From the NCBI GenBank assembly GCA_016458225.1, contig JAEMGR010000003.1:124001-188000 (forward strand): a stretch of 64,000 nucleotides of DNA, given 5' to 3'. This document shows positions 1 to 9,441 of the stretch, piece by piece. Both the position numbers and the translations under genes were made by a program. The number at the start of each line of letters is the position of its first letter. Positions within the stretch are counted from its first letter, which is position 1. The notes below the pieces were generated by a model. That model saw nothing but the letters and a program-made list of their open reading frames with translations. It had not been told where the DNA came from and did not search any database. The DNA is from Myxococcaceae bacterium JPH2. Lineage in GTDB: Bacteria; Myxococcota; Myxococcia; Myxococcales; Myxococcaceae.

Positions 1-935
1 GTCGGCTCACCCGACACCGCCAGCCGCGTGAGCGTCGAGGGCAGAGACTTGCCCTCGGGCGTCGAGTCCACGCCATATGGATTCGTGGTCGCGTACACGG
101 TCGCGCCCAGCTCATCGGTGAAGTTGCGGTTGTCGGAATCCACGGGCCCGGCCACGAAGTCCGCGGACACGAAGCGGACGCGCACCCTGCCCGAGTCGAC
201 CGCGCCGAACGCCTCGGTCAACGCCAACGCGCGAGGACGGTCCGACGCATCCGGGGCCCCCGCGGGCAAAAGCCCCGCGCCCACCAGCGTCAGGTGTTGC
301 CCCGCATGCAGCTCCGCGGTGGTCGTCGCCAAAGGCTCGGCGCTCGCCACGGCATCCGCGTCCCGCAGCGTGAAGCGCACCGTTCCTCCCGCCGCCGGGA
401 TCTCCACCGAGGCATACACGGTCACCGCCGAGTCCCCCGGCTTCACCGCCGAGAACACCTTCACGTCGTCCGCATAGACATCCACGCGGAACGGCTCCCA
501 CGCCGCGTTGTCCGCCGTGCCGCTGCGCAGGCCCGAGAACACATGGACGAAGCGCACGAGCGCGCGCGCCGAGGGCACCCCTCCCCCACAGCCACCATCC
601 GCGCCGGGCACGCCTCCATCCGCGCAGGTGCCCGCGTCCACGCCCCCATCGCCCAGCCCCGCGTCGACGGTGCCCGCGTCGGGAGTGCTCGCATCGACTC
701 CGCCCGCGTCGGGCGAGCCCGCGTCCCCGTGCCCCGCATCCACTGACTCGGGTGGCTTTGGCACGGGGACCGCTGTGCACCTCTCTTCACGACAGGCCCA
801 GACCTGCCCTTCGGGGACCGAGCCTTGGTCGCGGCAATCAAAGGCGTCCCGACACTCGACGGCGTTGCATCCGGCCAGCCAGGTCAACCAGAGCGCGACG
901 ACCCAGGTGCTGCCCTGAAACGATTGTCTCTTCAC
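1..935 (-). CDS. Asp-Ala-Gly-rich lipoprotein, DUF4397-like, C-terminus outside window
   Basis: The reading frame is open from a GTG at 935 to the left edge (311 codons, no stop). The start has a GGGAG ribosome site 6 bases upstream. Residues 1-23 form a lipoprotein signal ending in LAGC (Cys23). A short Cys-containing segment follows (CRDAFDC), then a low-complexity linker at about residues 65-110 with six Asp-Ala-Gly tripeptides. From about residue 120 a beta-rich domain begins (VRFVHVFSG..., FRVDVYADD, VTVYASVEIPAAGG) that resembles DUF4397 extracytoplasmic domains. The function is unknown; it is presumably anchored in the outer membrane with the linker as a spacer. It lies 65 bases downstream of the cytochrome lipoprotein on the same strand. 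Coding status is well supported; the domain name is an inference from pattern. Confidence 0.75.
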   Translation of the reverse strand, partial: MKRQSFQGSTWVVALWLTWLAGCNAVECRDAFDCRDQGSVPEGQVWACREERCTAVPVPKPPESVDAGHGDAGSPDAGGVDASTPDAGTVDAGLGDGGVDAGTCADGGVPGADGGCGGGVPSARALVRFVHVFSGLRSGTADNAAWEPFRVDVYADDVKVFSAVKPGDSAVTVYASVEIPAAGGTVRFTLRDADAVASAEPLATTTAELHAGQHLTLVGAGLLPAGAPDASDRPRALALTEAFGAVDSGRVRVRFVSADFVAGPVDSDNRNFTDELGATVYATTNPYGVDSTPEGKSLPSTLTRLAVSGEP

Positions 936-1000
936 GCGATGCTCCCGTTCCGCGAAGGGTGGAGGGACGGGCCGCGCGAGGGCGGACCACGCCCCGGGGT

Positions 1001-3709
1001 TCAGCGCTTCTCGCACTCGGTCCGCAGGGGATAGAACCGCTCCTGGACGAGCGCGTCTCGGAAGTCGCGCACGTAGAAGTAGGCCATCACGCCCGCGTTG
1101 AACTGGGCATGGCGCAGCCACTCCGCGACCGCGTCTGGGTTGGTTCCCCCGCGAATGGCATCCGTCAGCGGGTTGTCCAACGTGCAGATGGCTTCCCACA
1201 TCCGCGCGCCCCCCACCGCGCGCACGTTGCCGCTGTGCGGCTCCAGCGAGCCCGAGCCGAACTTCCCAGCGCGGACCAGGTCGCACGCGCCACGCGCCGC
1301 GCCCAGCATGTTGGCGCCCCACCGCGCCCAGTCCTTGAGGTCCGGCGAGAAGTCGATGTCCACCTCGCCGTACTTCACCCAGGCCTGCATGAACTCCTCG
1401 GTGAACTTCACGCTCGTCCCACCCGAGGCCATCCACACGAGGTAGCGCGCGGCGCCGTCAGCGCCATACGCGGACTCGAACAGCGCGCGGTTGGGCGCAC
1501 CCTCCGGCGTGCTCCCGAACAGGCCATGCGTCAGGTCCGCCACGCGCGCGCCATTGAACGCCACCAACGTCTTGGCCGCGCCGCTCTGCCCGTTCGCCGC
1601 GCGACCGTGGCAGTTGGCGCAGACGCCCTGGAACACCGTGGCGCCCGGCGTGGAGAAGTAGAGGTAACCCCAAGGCAATCGCGGGTTGCCCAGCCGGTCC
1701 AACATCCACGGCTCCACCACCTGCGGCGCAGGCGCGCGGGCATCGAACGCGCACTCGTCCTTGGGCTCCCAGAAGTTCGTGGCGAAGGGCGCGCGGGCCA
1801 GCGCCTCATGAGCGGGCGTGATGCGGTAGCCCGTGAGGTAGGCGTTCTCCGGCAGGGCCATGAGCGACCGCCACGCCGTGTTGCGCGGCTCATACGGAAC
1901 CTTGTCGGTGAAGTCCTCGCCCACCCAACGCACGTCCGCGGGAGGGACGCAGTCCTCGCGCACGGCGGCGTCCGCCTGTCGCAGCCGCGCCTGCTTCGCG
2001 GCGGCGCGCTGCTCGGCGCTCAGTCCCTGGTCGCGCGTCTTCCAATCCAACGTGGCCAACCAGCGCGCGACCATCGAGGCCGCGCGGCAGTCCTGGCCCG
2101 GGACGTTGGCGGGCATGTGGATGAGGCGCTCGTTGGTGGGCCGTGCCACGCGCTGGTAGAGCGCGCTGGCGGGCTCGGGGCTCTTCAGCTCCGTGGCGAA
2201 GTTCTCCACCTCCTGCGCGTAGAAGCGCAGCCCGTTGGTCTCCTTCACGAACGGATCCCACGCGTAGAGGCTGCCACCCGCGGAGAAGTCGAGCGGCTGG
2301 AGCGCGGGGTTGCTCTGCACCGCGAAGCCGCGCGGGTTGTGGCACTGCGAGCAGTTGGGAACCAGGTAGGCCTGGAGCGCGAGCTCCTCCGGCGTGCGCG
2401 CCGACTTCCCCTCGCGCGACGTGAGCGCCTCCAGGCGCGGAAGCTCCGCCGCCGAGCGCAGCCCCGTGATGACGCCCAGCCGGATGAGGCGATCCACCTG
2501 CGAGCGCTCGTCCTCCTCAATCACTGCGTCCGCATCCAGACCGCCCTCACCGGGCGCGCGGCGGTTCAGCTGCAACGGGGTGAAGCCCAGGACGAAGTTG
2601 TGCGCCTCGGCGCCCATGTGACAGTTCACGCAGCGGTGACGCCCGGGCACCGCGTAGTTGCGCGTGGCGTCCGGCGAGCGCTCATCCGTGCGGTAGACAA
2701 TGACGCGGTCCGAGAACGGCGAGCCGTCGCGGTAGCGCAGGTCGTGCAGCTCCGCGACCGTCTCATCCGCGTTCCAGAGATAGGTGCCGAAGAGGGCATC
2801 CTGCCAGCGCTCGCGCGTGACGATGAGGCGCGTCTCGATGCGGCGGTAGCGCGTCTGTCCATCGGCGCCCACCACGGCCTTGAAGAACGTCTTGTAGAAG
2901 CGCGTGTTGGGCGGGACCTTGAACGAGCGCGAAGCCGCGTCGTACGCGATGGACTGTCCCGCGGGCACGTGAACCAGCCGCAGCTTCCGCGCGTTGTCGG
3001 AGAACAGCGCGTAGGTGGGCGCGAAGGCAAACGTCCCATGGCGCGCGAGCCGCGCGGTGTTGAGCGTGGCGACCTCCGAGTCCGCATCGGACAGGAAGCG
3101 CGGCAGCTGCGTGAGCGTGGCGAAGTACGCGTCCTTTTCCGGGTCCGCGCCCCGGAGCGAGTCCTCGGGGATGCAGTGCCCCAGGTCCGTCATCCCCTTT
3201 GCCACATACGCGGTGACCTCCGTGCGAGGCCCGCCTCCCGGAGCGTCCTTCACCTCGAACGTGCCCTGGGGCGCGCCCTGCTCCAGCCACGCCAGGAGCA
3301 CCCGCCCCACCTCCACCGCCTGACGCTGGGTGTCCGCGCTCGCCCCCGGTGGCATCGCGCCCTGGAGGATGCGCTCCGCCATGCGATGCCCTTGCGTGCT
3401 CAAGCTGTCGCGCGTGTCCTCGAAGGAGAAGTTGCCCACGGCCTTCGGCGCCCGGTGACACTCGGCGCAGAGCGCATCGACTCGCGCCGTCAACCCGGTG
3501 AAGGACTCCTGGGTCCCCGTGGCGAGCGCTTCGCCCTGGCGCAGCGGGATCCGCTCCCCGGAGCGAGTGGAGGCACAGTGCGCCGCGTCCGGGTCCACGC
3601 CCGGAGGCGTCTCCACGGGAGTCGCGGGGCGCAGGTCGGACGAGCACCCGAGCCCCAGCAGGAGCAGCATCCACCCGATGCGAGCGCGACGGTTCCACCG
3701 CTTCCCCAT
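1001..3709 (-). CDS. Tetrahaem c-type cytochrome lipoprotein
   Basis: A 902-aa exported lipoprotein. I chose ATG 3709 rather than the upstream GTG at 3751, because a GGAGGAG site precedes it and the signal peptide then starts correctly (MGKRWNRRARIGWMLLLLGLGC, lipid Cys22). Four CxxCH haem c motifs are visible: residues 81-85 (CAECH), 360-364 (CVNCH), 453-457 (CSQCH) and 697-701 (CANCH). They are far apart, so the protein probably has several cytochrome-c-like domains. Other Cys residues (for example at about 46 and 179) do not form haem motifs. By family knowledge it should carry covalent haem and transfer electrons at the cell surface or in the periplasm; its partner is not identifiable. 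No cytochrome maturation genes lie nearby. Confidence 0.85.
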   Translation of the reverse strand: MGKRWNRRARIGWMLLLLGLGCSSDLRPATPVETPPGVDPDAAHCASTRSGERIPLRQGEALATGTQESFTGLTARVDALCAECHRAPKAVGNFSFEDTRDSLSTQGHRMAERILQGAMPPGASADTQRQAVEVGRVLLAWLEQGAPQGTFEVKDAPGGGPRTEVTAYVAKGMTDLGHCIPEDSLRGADPEKDAYFATLTQLPRFLSDADSEVATLNTARLARHGTFAFAPTYALFSDNARKLRLVHVPAGQSIAYDAASRSFKVPPNTRFYKTFFKAVVGADGQTRYRRIETRLIVTRERWQDALFGTYLWNADETVAELHDLRYRDGSPFSDRVIVYRTDERSPDATRNYAVPGRHRCVNCHMGAEAHNFVLGFTPLQLNRRAPGEGGLDADAVIEEDERSQVDRLIRLGVITGLRSAAELPRLEALTSREGKSARTPEELALQAYLVPNCSQCHNPRGFAVQSNPALQPLDFSAGGSLYAWDPFVKETNGLRFYAQEVENFATELKSPEPASALYQRVARPTNERLIHMPANVPGQDCRAASMVARWLATLDWKTRDQGLSAEQRAAAKQARLRQADAAVREDCVPPADVRWVGEDFTDKVPYEPRNTAWRSLMALPENAYLTGYRITPAHEALARAPFATNFWEPKDECAFDARAPAPQVVEPWMLDRLGNPRLPWGYLYFSTPGATVFQGVCANCHGRAANGQSGAAKTLVAFNGARVADLTHGLFGSTPEGAPNRALFESAYGADGAARYLVWMASGGTSVKFTEEFMQAWVKYGEVDIDFSPDLKDWARWGANMLGAARGACDLVRAGKFGSGSLEPHSGNVRAVGGARMWEAICTLDNPLTDAIRGGTNPDAVAEWLRHAQFNAGVMAYFYVRDFRDALVQERFYPLRTECEKR

Positions 3710-3818
3710 GACAGACTCCTCCCCATGTCTGGTGTTGCGCCGCGCCCGCATAGCAAAGACTCATCAATCCCAGGCAAAGACAATCACGCCGTGACGCAAT
3801 CTTTGGCGCGCCTTGACC

Positions 3819-4850
3819 TCACCGTGACGGCACCGGCAGCGCGCGCACCTTCCCCAGCTTGTCGCCCCCGAACTCGGTGAACCACAGGTGGGCGTCCAGG
3901 CAGAGAGGCCCGGGCGGCGCGAAGACGATGCCGGCCGGAACGCTGTCCACGGTAGGGATGGCGAACTCGGTGATGACGCCGTCCCGGGTGATGCGCGCCA
4001 CCTGATTGGCCAGGCTCTCCACGAACCACAAGTTGCCATCCGGGCCGAGGGAGAGCGCGAGCGGACCACTGCCCGGCGTGGGCACGTCGTACTCGGTGAC
4101 GAGGCCCTCGCGGGTGACGCGGCCCACCTTGTTGCCGAGCTGCTCGGTGAACCACACGGCGCCATCCAGGCCCACGGCGATGCCCGCCAGTCCGCTGCGC
4201 GGCGTGGGCACGTCGTACTCGCTCAGGGTGCCCTCCTCCGCCATCGCCGCCACCTTGTTGGTGCCCTGCTCGGTGAACCAGACACGCCCGTCCAGGCCCA
4301 GGGTGATGGCGCGCGGCTGCGAGCCCGAGGGCAGGCTGAACTCGGTGAGCTCGCCACTCCAGCTCATCCGGCCGATGCGATTGCCCGTCAGCTCGGTGAA
4401 CCAGACATGCCCATCCAGGTCTGACGTGATGCCCGTGGGCGCCGAGCCTCGCGACGGCAGCGGGAACTCCGTCACCTCGCCCTGCGGCGTGATGCGGCCC
4501 ACGCGGCTGACGGACGACTCGGTGAACCAGAGGTTGCCATCCAGCGCCGGCACGAGCTGCTGCGGGCCCGCCGAGCGCGTGGGCAGCGGAAACTCCGTCA
4601 CCTCGCCCGAGCGGGACAGACGTCCAATCTTGCCCGAGCCCTCGGTGAACCAAAGCTGAAGGTCCGGCCCCACGGTGATGGCGCGCGGGCTTGTGCCCAC
4701 GGGGAGCGCCACCTCCTCCACGGCGCCCACGGCGGCGGGCACATCCCGACACATCCAGGACAAGTCATTGGGAGCGGAGGTCTGCGCCAGGGCGGGCGCG
4801 CCGACGAGGAAGACAGCGGTGAGGAACGACGGGCGACGAGAGGAACGCAT
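3819..4850 (-). CDS. Seven-bladed Vgb-like beta-propeller protein, secreted
   Basis: A 343-aa protein starting at ATG 4850 with a CTGGAG ribosome site. The signal peptide is MRSSRRPSFLTAVFLVGAPALAQ. The rest is seven repeats of roughly 43 residues, each with an LWFTE/VWFTE core followed by a KIGR-like turn and a GEVTEFPLP-like strand. This is the pattern of the virginiamycin B lyase (Vgb)/NHL-type propeller family. Many members are secreted proteins of unknown role, and antibiotic lyase activity cannot be inferred from the repeats alone. The catalytic His residues of Vgb could not be placed. It sits between the cytochrome gene (109 bases downstream) and the phosphate-binding-like lipoprotein gene, all on the minus strand. 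Confidence 0.8.
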   Translation of the reverse strand: MRSSRRPSFLTAVFLVGAPALAQTSAPNDLSWMCRDVPAAVGAVEEVALPVGTSPRAITVGPDLQLWFTEGSGKIGRLSRSGEVTEFPLPTRSAGPQQLVPALDGNLWFTESSVSRVGRITPQGEVTEFPLPSRGSAPTGITSDLDGHVWFTELTGNRIGRMSWSGELTEFSLPSGSQPRAITLGLDGRVWFTEQGTNKVAAMAEEGTLSEYDVPTPRSGLAGIAVGLDGAVWFTEQLGNKVGRVTREGLVTEYDVPTPGSGPLALSLGPDGNLWFVESLANQVARITRDGVITEFAIPTVDSVPAGIVFAPPGPLCLDAHLWFTEFGGDKLGKVRALPVPSR

Positions 4851-4961
4851 GGCGGTGTTCTCCAGGGAAGCAGCGCACGGCAACGCCCCGAGGACCGGAA
4901 GAGCGCGGCGCTCCCCGGCCCTCGGACACGGTCTCGACTCAGAAGGAATGGGAGGGGCGAC

Positions 4962-6005
4962 TCAGTGGCAGACGCCCGCGCCGCGCCCGACGCCGTCACC
5001 GCCGCAGTCGAGCGGGCTCACGTCGCTGCACGAGATGAAGCCCTGGTCCACGAGGATGTTCTCGAAGTCCTGCGTGTTGGTGACGTAGATCCACCGATAG
5101 AGGCGGTTCTCTTCGGTCGTCTTGGTGAAGTTCTTGTTCTCGTTGAGGAACAAGCGACGCGACAGCGGATACACGCCGGACGCGCCCGACAGCAGCTTGC
5201 GCACGTTGGCGGCCGTGGGGGCGATGCTGTCCACCGTGAGGGCCACGTTGCCCGCGCGCTTGGCCGAGTCACCGGCGTAGCCCACCGCGTTGGCGTTGTT
5301 CTCCGTCAGCTTGCCAATGCAGGTGGTGGCGCTGTCCGAGGCGGTGCAGGGCGAGGGGTTGCTCGCGGACTCGTCGGCGATGACCGTCACGCCCGCGCAG
5401 AAGGTGGTGCAGCCCAGCAGCGACTTGAAGGTGTCCGTGGTGCCGGACAGGTCATCGCGGCGGTACTTGGTGATGGCGCCACCGGTGGCGCGGCCCACGC
5501 CGCTCCAGTCGTTGACGCACGTGGCCGCCGAGCCCGAGCCGTCACCGCAGTAGAGCTTCTTGAGGTTGGCGCTGGTGATGTTGGACAGGCCGTTGGTGGA
5601 CTTCACGAACGCGTTCACCGCGTCCAGACCGATGACGTTGCTGGACTCACCGGGGCAGCACGCGCCCGTGGAAGCCCCGCCGCCCGAGCACGTGCCCGCC
5701 TTCAGGTCGCGCGACATCGGCGCCAGCACCTGCTGGCGGCCATTGCAGTAGGTGCCCGAGCCGTTGCGCAGACAGCCCTCGCCCACGCCCGAGCCCTTCC
5801 CCTCGATGGACAGCCCCGCCAGCGAGTCATTGTTCGCGCGGACGAACGCCTCCTTCAGCGTGTCCGAGCCGTAGAACTCCTTGTTGGGCCCCAGCGACTG
5901 CGCGGCGCTCCCCGTGCGCTCGACAGGCGCTTCGGCCTCGGGCCCGCACGCCAGGGCCCCCATCGACAGGACGACCGCGGACATCACCCACTTCATCGTG
6001 TTCAT
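4962..6005 (-). CDS. PstS-like substrate-binding lipoprotein
   Basis: A 347-aa lipoprotein. ATG 6005 is preceded by GAGGAG, and the signal ends in GALAC (Cys20). After a short linker it begins LGPNKEFYGSDTLKEAF, the usual first strand and loop of type-2 periplasmic binding proteins of the phosphate-binding (PstS) kind. Later segments (VIGLDAVNAFVKS, NITSANLKKLYCGD, AVGYAGDSAKR) also fit that fold. The mature part has many Cys residues, several in pairs (GACCPGES, GCTTFCAG), so disulfides are likely. No pstCAB transporter genes are adjacent, so a stand-alone surface binding or signalling role is possible. Phosphate as ligand is an inference. Confidence 0.7.
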   Translation of the reverse strand: MNTMKWVMSAVVLSMGALACGPEAEAPVERTGSAAQSLGPNKEFYGSDTLKEAFVRANNDSLAGLSIEGKGSGVGEGCLRNGSGTYCNGRQQVLAPMSRDLKAGTCSGGGASTGACCPGESSNVIGLDAVNAFVKSTNGLSNITSANLKKLYCGDGSGSAATCVNDWSGVGRATGGAITKYRRDDLSGTTDTFKSLLGCTTFCAGVTVIADESASNPSPCTASDSATTCIGKLTENNANAVGYAGDSAKRAGNVALTVDSIAPTAANVRKLLSGASGVYPLSRRLFLNENKNFTKTTEENRLYRWIYVTNTQDFENILVDQGFISCSDVSPLDCGGDGVGRGAGVCH

Positions 6006-6809
6006 GGTGTGCTCCTCAGGGCTGCATGCTGCGCGTTGGATGGGCCCCGCTCCGGCCCGGGTCATCCCCAGGGCAAGGCAGGGCCCTCCCGCCTCGGCGC
6101 GGACGAGAAGACGTGATGCGGGCGGGAGAGCCATCGAACCCGGAGCCCCGGGATTCGACGCGACACACGGTGCCTCAAAGGCAGACATACCGCTGCCGCA
6201 ACTTGGTCAAGACTCCGCCAGCGTCAGGTCACACCGCCCAAGCGGATTCTTCCTCGCGCGCCCCGTCACGCCCCGGTTCACGCCTCGGTAACTGGATGGC
6301 GATAGCGGCCAGCATGACGCCCATCGCGCCGCAAGCTTGCTCACACGGATTGTCCGTTAGTGGATAGTCGCGTCCCGGCCCGTCCCCCGCCACGCTGGCC
6401 CACCGCGCGCCTCCCTTGCCAGCGGCCGCGAGGCACTCCCCGAGTGCGGGCCGACCTCAGAAATCGACACTCGACGTGCGTTTTCATCTCGACTCTCTGT
6501 GGATTTTTCGGATTTCCCGAGCCCAATCCATCCAGCAGGGTAGGGCATGCCCCGGTGCCCAGGAGGGTCAGTCCGGCGGAAGGCAGACGCCTCCGGGGAA
6601 TTCGACTTTCACTCTTGGTCCGTGATACTTCGAAACTGCCTTCGGGCGAGCAGCATGCCCTGAAGGGCGAGGCTGTGCTGAAGCGTCGGCGTGCGGAGCG
6701 TCTCCGCCCGTCGGCGGCCAACCCCTCGACATCCACTCCACTGCTTCATCTTGGGACACGGGGCATCCAGCCTCGGACCCATCGAGTCACTGTGAGGAGT
6801 TGCACCCCC
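6006..6809. other. 804-bp divergent non-coding stretch upstream of pyrophosphatase
   Basis: This stretch separates the start of the PstS-like lipoprotein (minus) from the start of the pyrophosphatase (plus). ORFs across it lack ribosome sites and recognisable domains. It holds the promoters of both neighbours. Positions about 6464-6530 are clearly richer in A and T than the surroundings. I compared the part before the pyrophosphatase with c-di-GMP (GEMM) and cobalamin riboswitch landmarks and found no match. No tRNA or intrinsic terminator was recognised. Confidence 0.5.
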
Positions 6810-9317
6810 ATGACATCCACCGTTTCACCGATGGGCGCCCTCTGGAAGGGCGTTACTGGCACGGCAGCCCGGGTCTTCGGACTCCTGGCGCTGCTGGCGG
6901 GCAGTACCGCGCGCGCGAGCGAGGCGGACCTCAAGCTCCCCGATTTCCGTGGGGTCAGCTTCCTCGGCGGCGTTGATGGACACACCCTGCTGCTCTCCGG
7001 CATCGCGGTGTGTGTGTTCGGGCTCGTGTTCGGCTTCATGCAGTACGCGACGTTGCAGAAGCTGCCCGTGCACCGGGCCATGCTCGAGATCTCCGAGCTG
7101 ATCTACGAGACCTGCAAGACCTACCTGATGACGCAGCTCAAGTTCATCATGGTCCTGTGGGTGCTCATTGGCGCCGTGATGGTCGTCTACTTCGGCGTGC
7201 TGCTGCACATGGAAGTGGGCCGCGTGGCGGTCATCCTCGTCGCCAGCCTGGTGGGCATCGCCGGGAGCTGCGGCGTGGCTTGGTTCGGCATCCGGGTGAA
7301 CACGTTCGCCAACAGCCGCACGGCGTTCGCGTCGCTGCGAGGCAAGCCCTACCCCACCTATGCCATCCCGCTCCAGGCGGGCATGTCCATTGGCATGGTG
7401 CTCATCAGCACCGAGCTGCTCCTGATGCTGGGCATCCTGCTGTTCGTCTCGCCGGACTTCGCCGGCTCGTGCTTCATCGGCTTCGCCATCGGTGAGTCGC
7501 TGGGCGCCTCGGCGCTGCGCATCGCGGGCGGCATCTTCACGAAGATTGCCGACATCGGCTCGGACCTGATGAAGATCGTCTTCAAGATCAAGGAAGACGA
7601 CGCGCGCAACCCGGGCGTCATCGCGGACTGCACGGGCGACAACGCGGGCGACAGCGTGGGGCCCTCGGCGGACGGCTTCGAGACCTACGGCGTCACGGGC
7701 GTGGCGCTCATCACCTTCATCCTCCTGGCGGTCCCCACGAACGAGACGCGCGTCCAGCTGCTCGTGTGGATCTTCATGATGCGCATCGTGATGGTGGTGG
7801 CCTCGCTGGTGTCGTACTGGATCAACAACATCATCCAGGGCGCCAAGTACAAGAACGCGGACCACATGAACTTCGAGACGCCGCTCACCGTGCTGGTGTG
7901 GCTGACGTCCGTGGTCTCCGTGGCCCTCACCTTCCTGGTGAGCTACCTGCTCATCCCCACGCTGGGCGACGGCACGCTGTGGTGGAAGCTGTCGGCCATC
8001 ATCACGTGCGGCACGCTGGCGGGCGCCATCATCCCGGAGGCCATCAAGGCCTTCACCTCCACGGAGAGCCGGCACGTGCGCGAGGTCGTCACGGCCAGCC
8101 GTGAGGGCGGCGCGTCCCTCAACGTCATCTCCGGCCTGGTGGCGGGCAACTTCTCCGCCTACTGGATGGGCCTCATCATCGCGGGCCTCATGGGGATGGC
8201 CTACTGGTTCAGCGGCATGGGCGTTGGCAGCCTGATGGTGGCCGCGCCGGTGTTCGCCTTCGGCCTGGTGGCGTTCGGCTTCCTGGGCATGGGCCCGGTC
8301 ACCATCGCCGTGGACTCCTACGGCCCGGTGACGGACAACGCGCAGAGCGTCTACGAGCTGTCGCTCATCGAGAACGTCCCCAACGTGAAGGCCGAAATCC
8401 AGAAGGACTTCGGCTTCACGCCGGACTTCGACAAGGGCAAGGAGTACCTGGAGGAGAACGACGGCGCGGGCAACACGTTCAAGGCCACCGCCAAGCCGGT
8501 GCTCATCGGCACCGCCGTGGTGGGCGCCACGACGATGATCTTCTCCATCATCGTGCTGCTCGTGGGCCTGACCACCGACGCCATGGGCCAGCAGGTCCTC
8601 AACGCGGTGAAGGCGCAGAACCTGTCCCTGATGCACGCCCCCTTCCTCCTGGGCCTCATCACCGGCGGCGCCATCATCTACTGGTTCTCCGGCGCGTCCA
8701 TGCAGGCGGTGTCCACCGGCGCCTACCGCGCGGTGGAGTTCATCAAGGCCAACATCAAGCTGGAGGGCGTGGAGAAGGCCAGCGTGAGCGACTCGAAGAA
8801 GGTCGTCGAGATCTGCACCCAGTACGCGCAGAAGGGGATGATCAACATCTTCCTCGGCGTGTTCTTCAGCACGCTCGCCTTCGCCTGTCTGGAGCCCTAC
8901 TTCTTCGTGGGCTATCTCATCTCCATCGCCATCTTCGGTCTGTATCAGGCGGTGTTCATGGCCAACGCCGGCGGCGCGTGGGACAACGCCAAGAAGCTGG
9001 TGGAGACGGAGCTGAAGGCCAAGGGCACCGAGCTGCACGCGGCCTGCGTGGTGGGTGACACGGTGGGCGACCCGTTCAAGGACACGTCCTCCGTGGCCCT
9101 CAACCCGGTCATCAAGTTCACCACCCTCTTCGGCCTGCTCGCCGTGGAGCTGGCGGTGGAGATGAACGCCGCGGGCCAGGGCACCCTCTTGGGCGTCTTC
9201 TCGGCCGTGTTCTTCGTCCTGTCGATGTTCTTCGTCTACCGCAGCTTCTACAACATGCGCATCGAGAGCAGCCCCACCGCCGAGGTGAAGACCAACGCCG
9301 TGGCCAAGGCGGCCTGA
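6810..9317 (+). CDS. hppA: Membrane-bound proton-pumping pyrophosphatase, K+-independent type
   Basis: An 835-aa polytopic membrane protein. ATG 6810 follows GAGGAG by 10 bases. It couples pyrophosphate hydrolysis to proton (or Na+) export across the inner membrane. Family landmarks are present: FTKIADIGSDL, then KEDDARNPGVIAD and GDNAGDSVG before FETYGVTG, and near the C-terminus GGAWDNAKK and GDTVGDPFKDTS. The GNTFKATAK segment has Lys where K+-dependent enzymes have Ala, so it should be K+-independent. It is divergent: the usual ADNVGDNVGD reads ADCTGDNAGD here, and the Gly of KDT(S/A)G is Ser. An N-terminal extension of about 35 residues (ending TARASEADLK) looks like a signal segment. 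It appears monocistronic, with a terminator right after it. Confidence 0.93.
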   Translation: MTSTVSPMGALWKGVTGTAARVFGLLALLAGSTARASEADLKLPDFRGVSFLGGVDGHTLLLSGIAVCVFGLVFGFMQYATLQKLPVHRAMLEISELIYETCKTYLMTQLKFIMVLWVLIGAVMVVYFGVLLHMEVGRVAVILVASLVGIAGSCGVAWFGIRVNTFANSRTAFASLRGKPYPTYAIPLQAGMSIGMVLISTELLLMLGILLFVSPDFAGSCFIGFAIGESLGASALRIAGGIFTKIADIGSDLMKIVFKIKEDDARNPGVIADCTGDNAGDSVGPSADGFETYGVTGVALITFILLAVPTNETRVQLLVWIFMMRIVMVVASLVSYWINNIIQGAKYKNADHMNFETPLTVLVWLTSVVSVALTFLVSYLLIPTLGDGTLWWKLSAIITCGTLAGAIIPEAIKAFTSTESRHVREVVTASREGGASLNVISGLVAGNFSAYWMGLIIAGLMGMAYWFSGMGVGSLMVAAPVFAFGLVAFGFLGMGPVTIAVDSYGPVTDNAQSVYELSLIENVPNVKAEIQKDFGFTPDFDKGKEYLEENDGAGNTFKATAKPVLIGTAVVGATTMIFSIIVLLVGLTTDAMGQQVLNAVKAQNLSLMHAPFLLGLITGGAIIYWFSGASMQAVSTGAYRAVEFIKANIKLEGVEKASVSDSKKVVEICTQYAQKGMINIFLGVFFSTLAFACLEPYFFVGYLISIAIFGLYQAVFMANAGGAWDNAKKLVETELKAKGTELHAACVVGDTVGDPFKDTSSVALNPVIKFTTLFGLLAVELAVEMNAAGQGTLLGVFSAVFFVLSMFFVYRSFYNMRIESSPTAEVKTNAVAKAA

Positions 9318-9342
9318 TCTCCTTCGTCGCGCGGAAGTCTTG

Positions 9343-9381
9343 GAGCGGCAGGGCGCCCTTCCCGGGCCCTGCCGCTCTTTT
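9343..9381 (+). terminator. Rho-independent terminator of pyrophosphatase gene
   Basis: A perfect 12-bp stem (GAGCGGCAGGGC / GCCCTGCCGCTC) with an 11-base loop is followed at once by TTTT, 25 bases after the pyrophosphatase stop codon. Confidence 0.9.
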
Positions 9382-9441
9382 CATGTCCGGTGATCAGCGC
9401 CCCCGCATGGCCAGACACCCATGGCGCAATACGGACCCAGG

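Noticed and set aside
752-3880. 1042-codon ORF on the plus strand, antisense to the cytochrome gene
   Set aside because: The minus strand encodes four CxxCH motifs and a lipoprotein signal; the plus frame has no recognisable feature and is rich in Arg.
6600-6809. Riboswitch before the pyrophosphatase gene
   Set aside because: No match to GEMM or cobalamin riboswitch core bases, and no expression platform was recognised.
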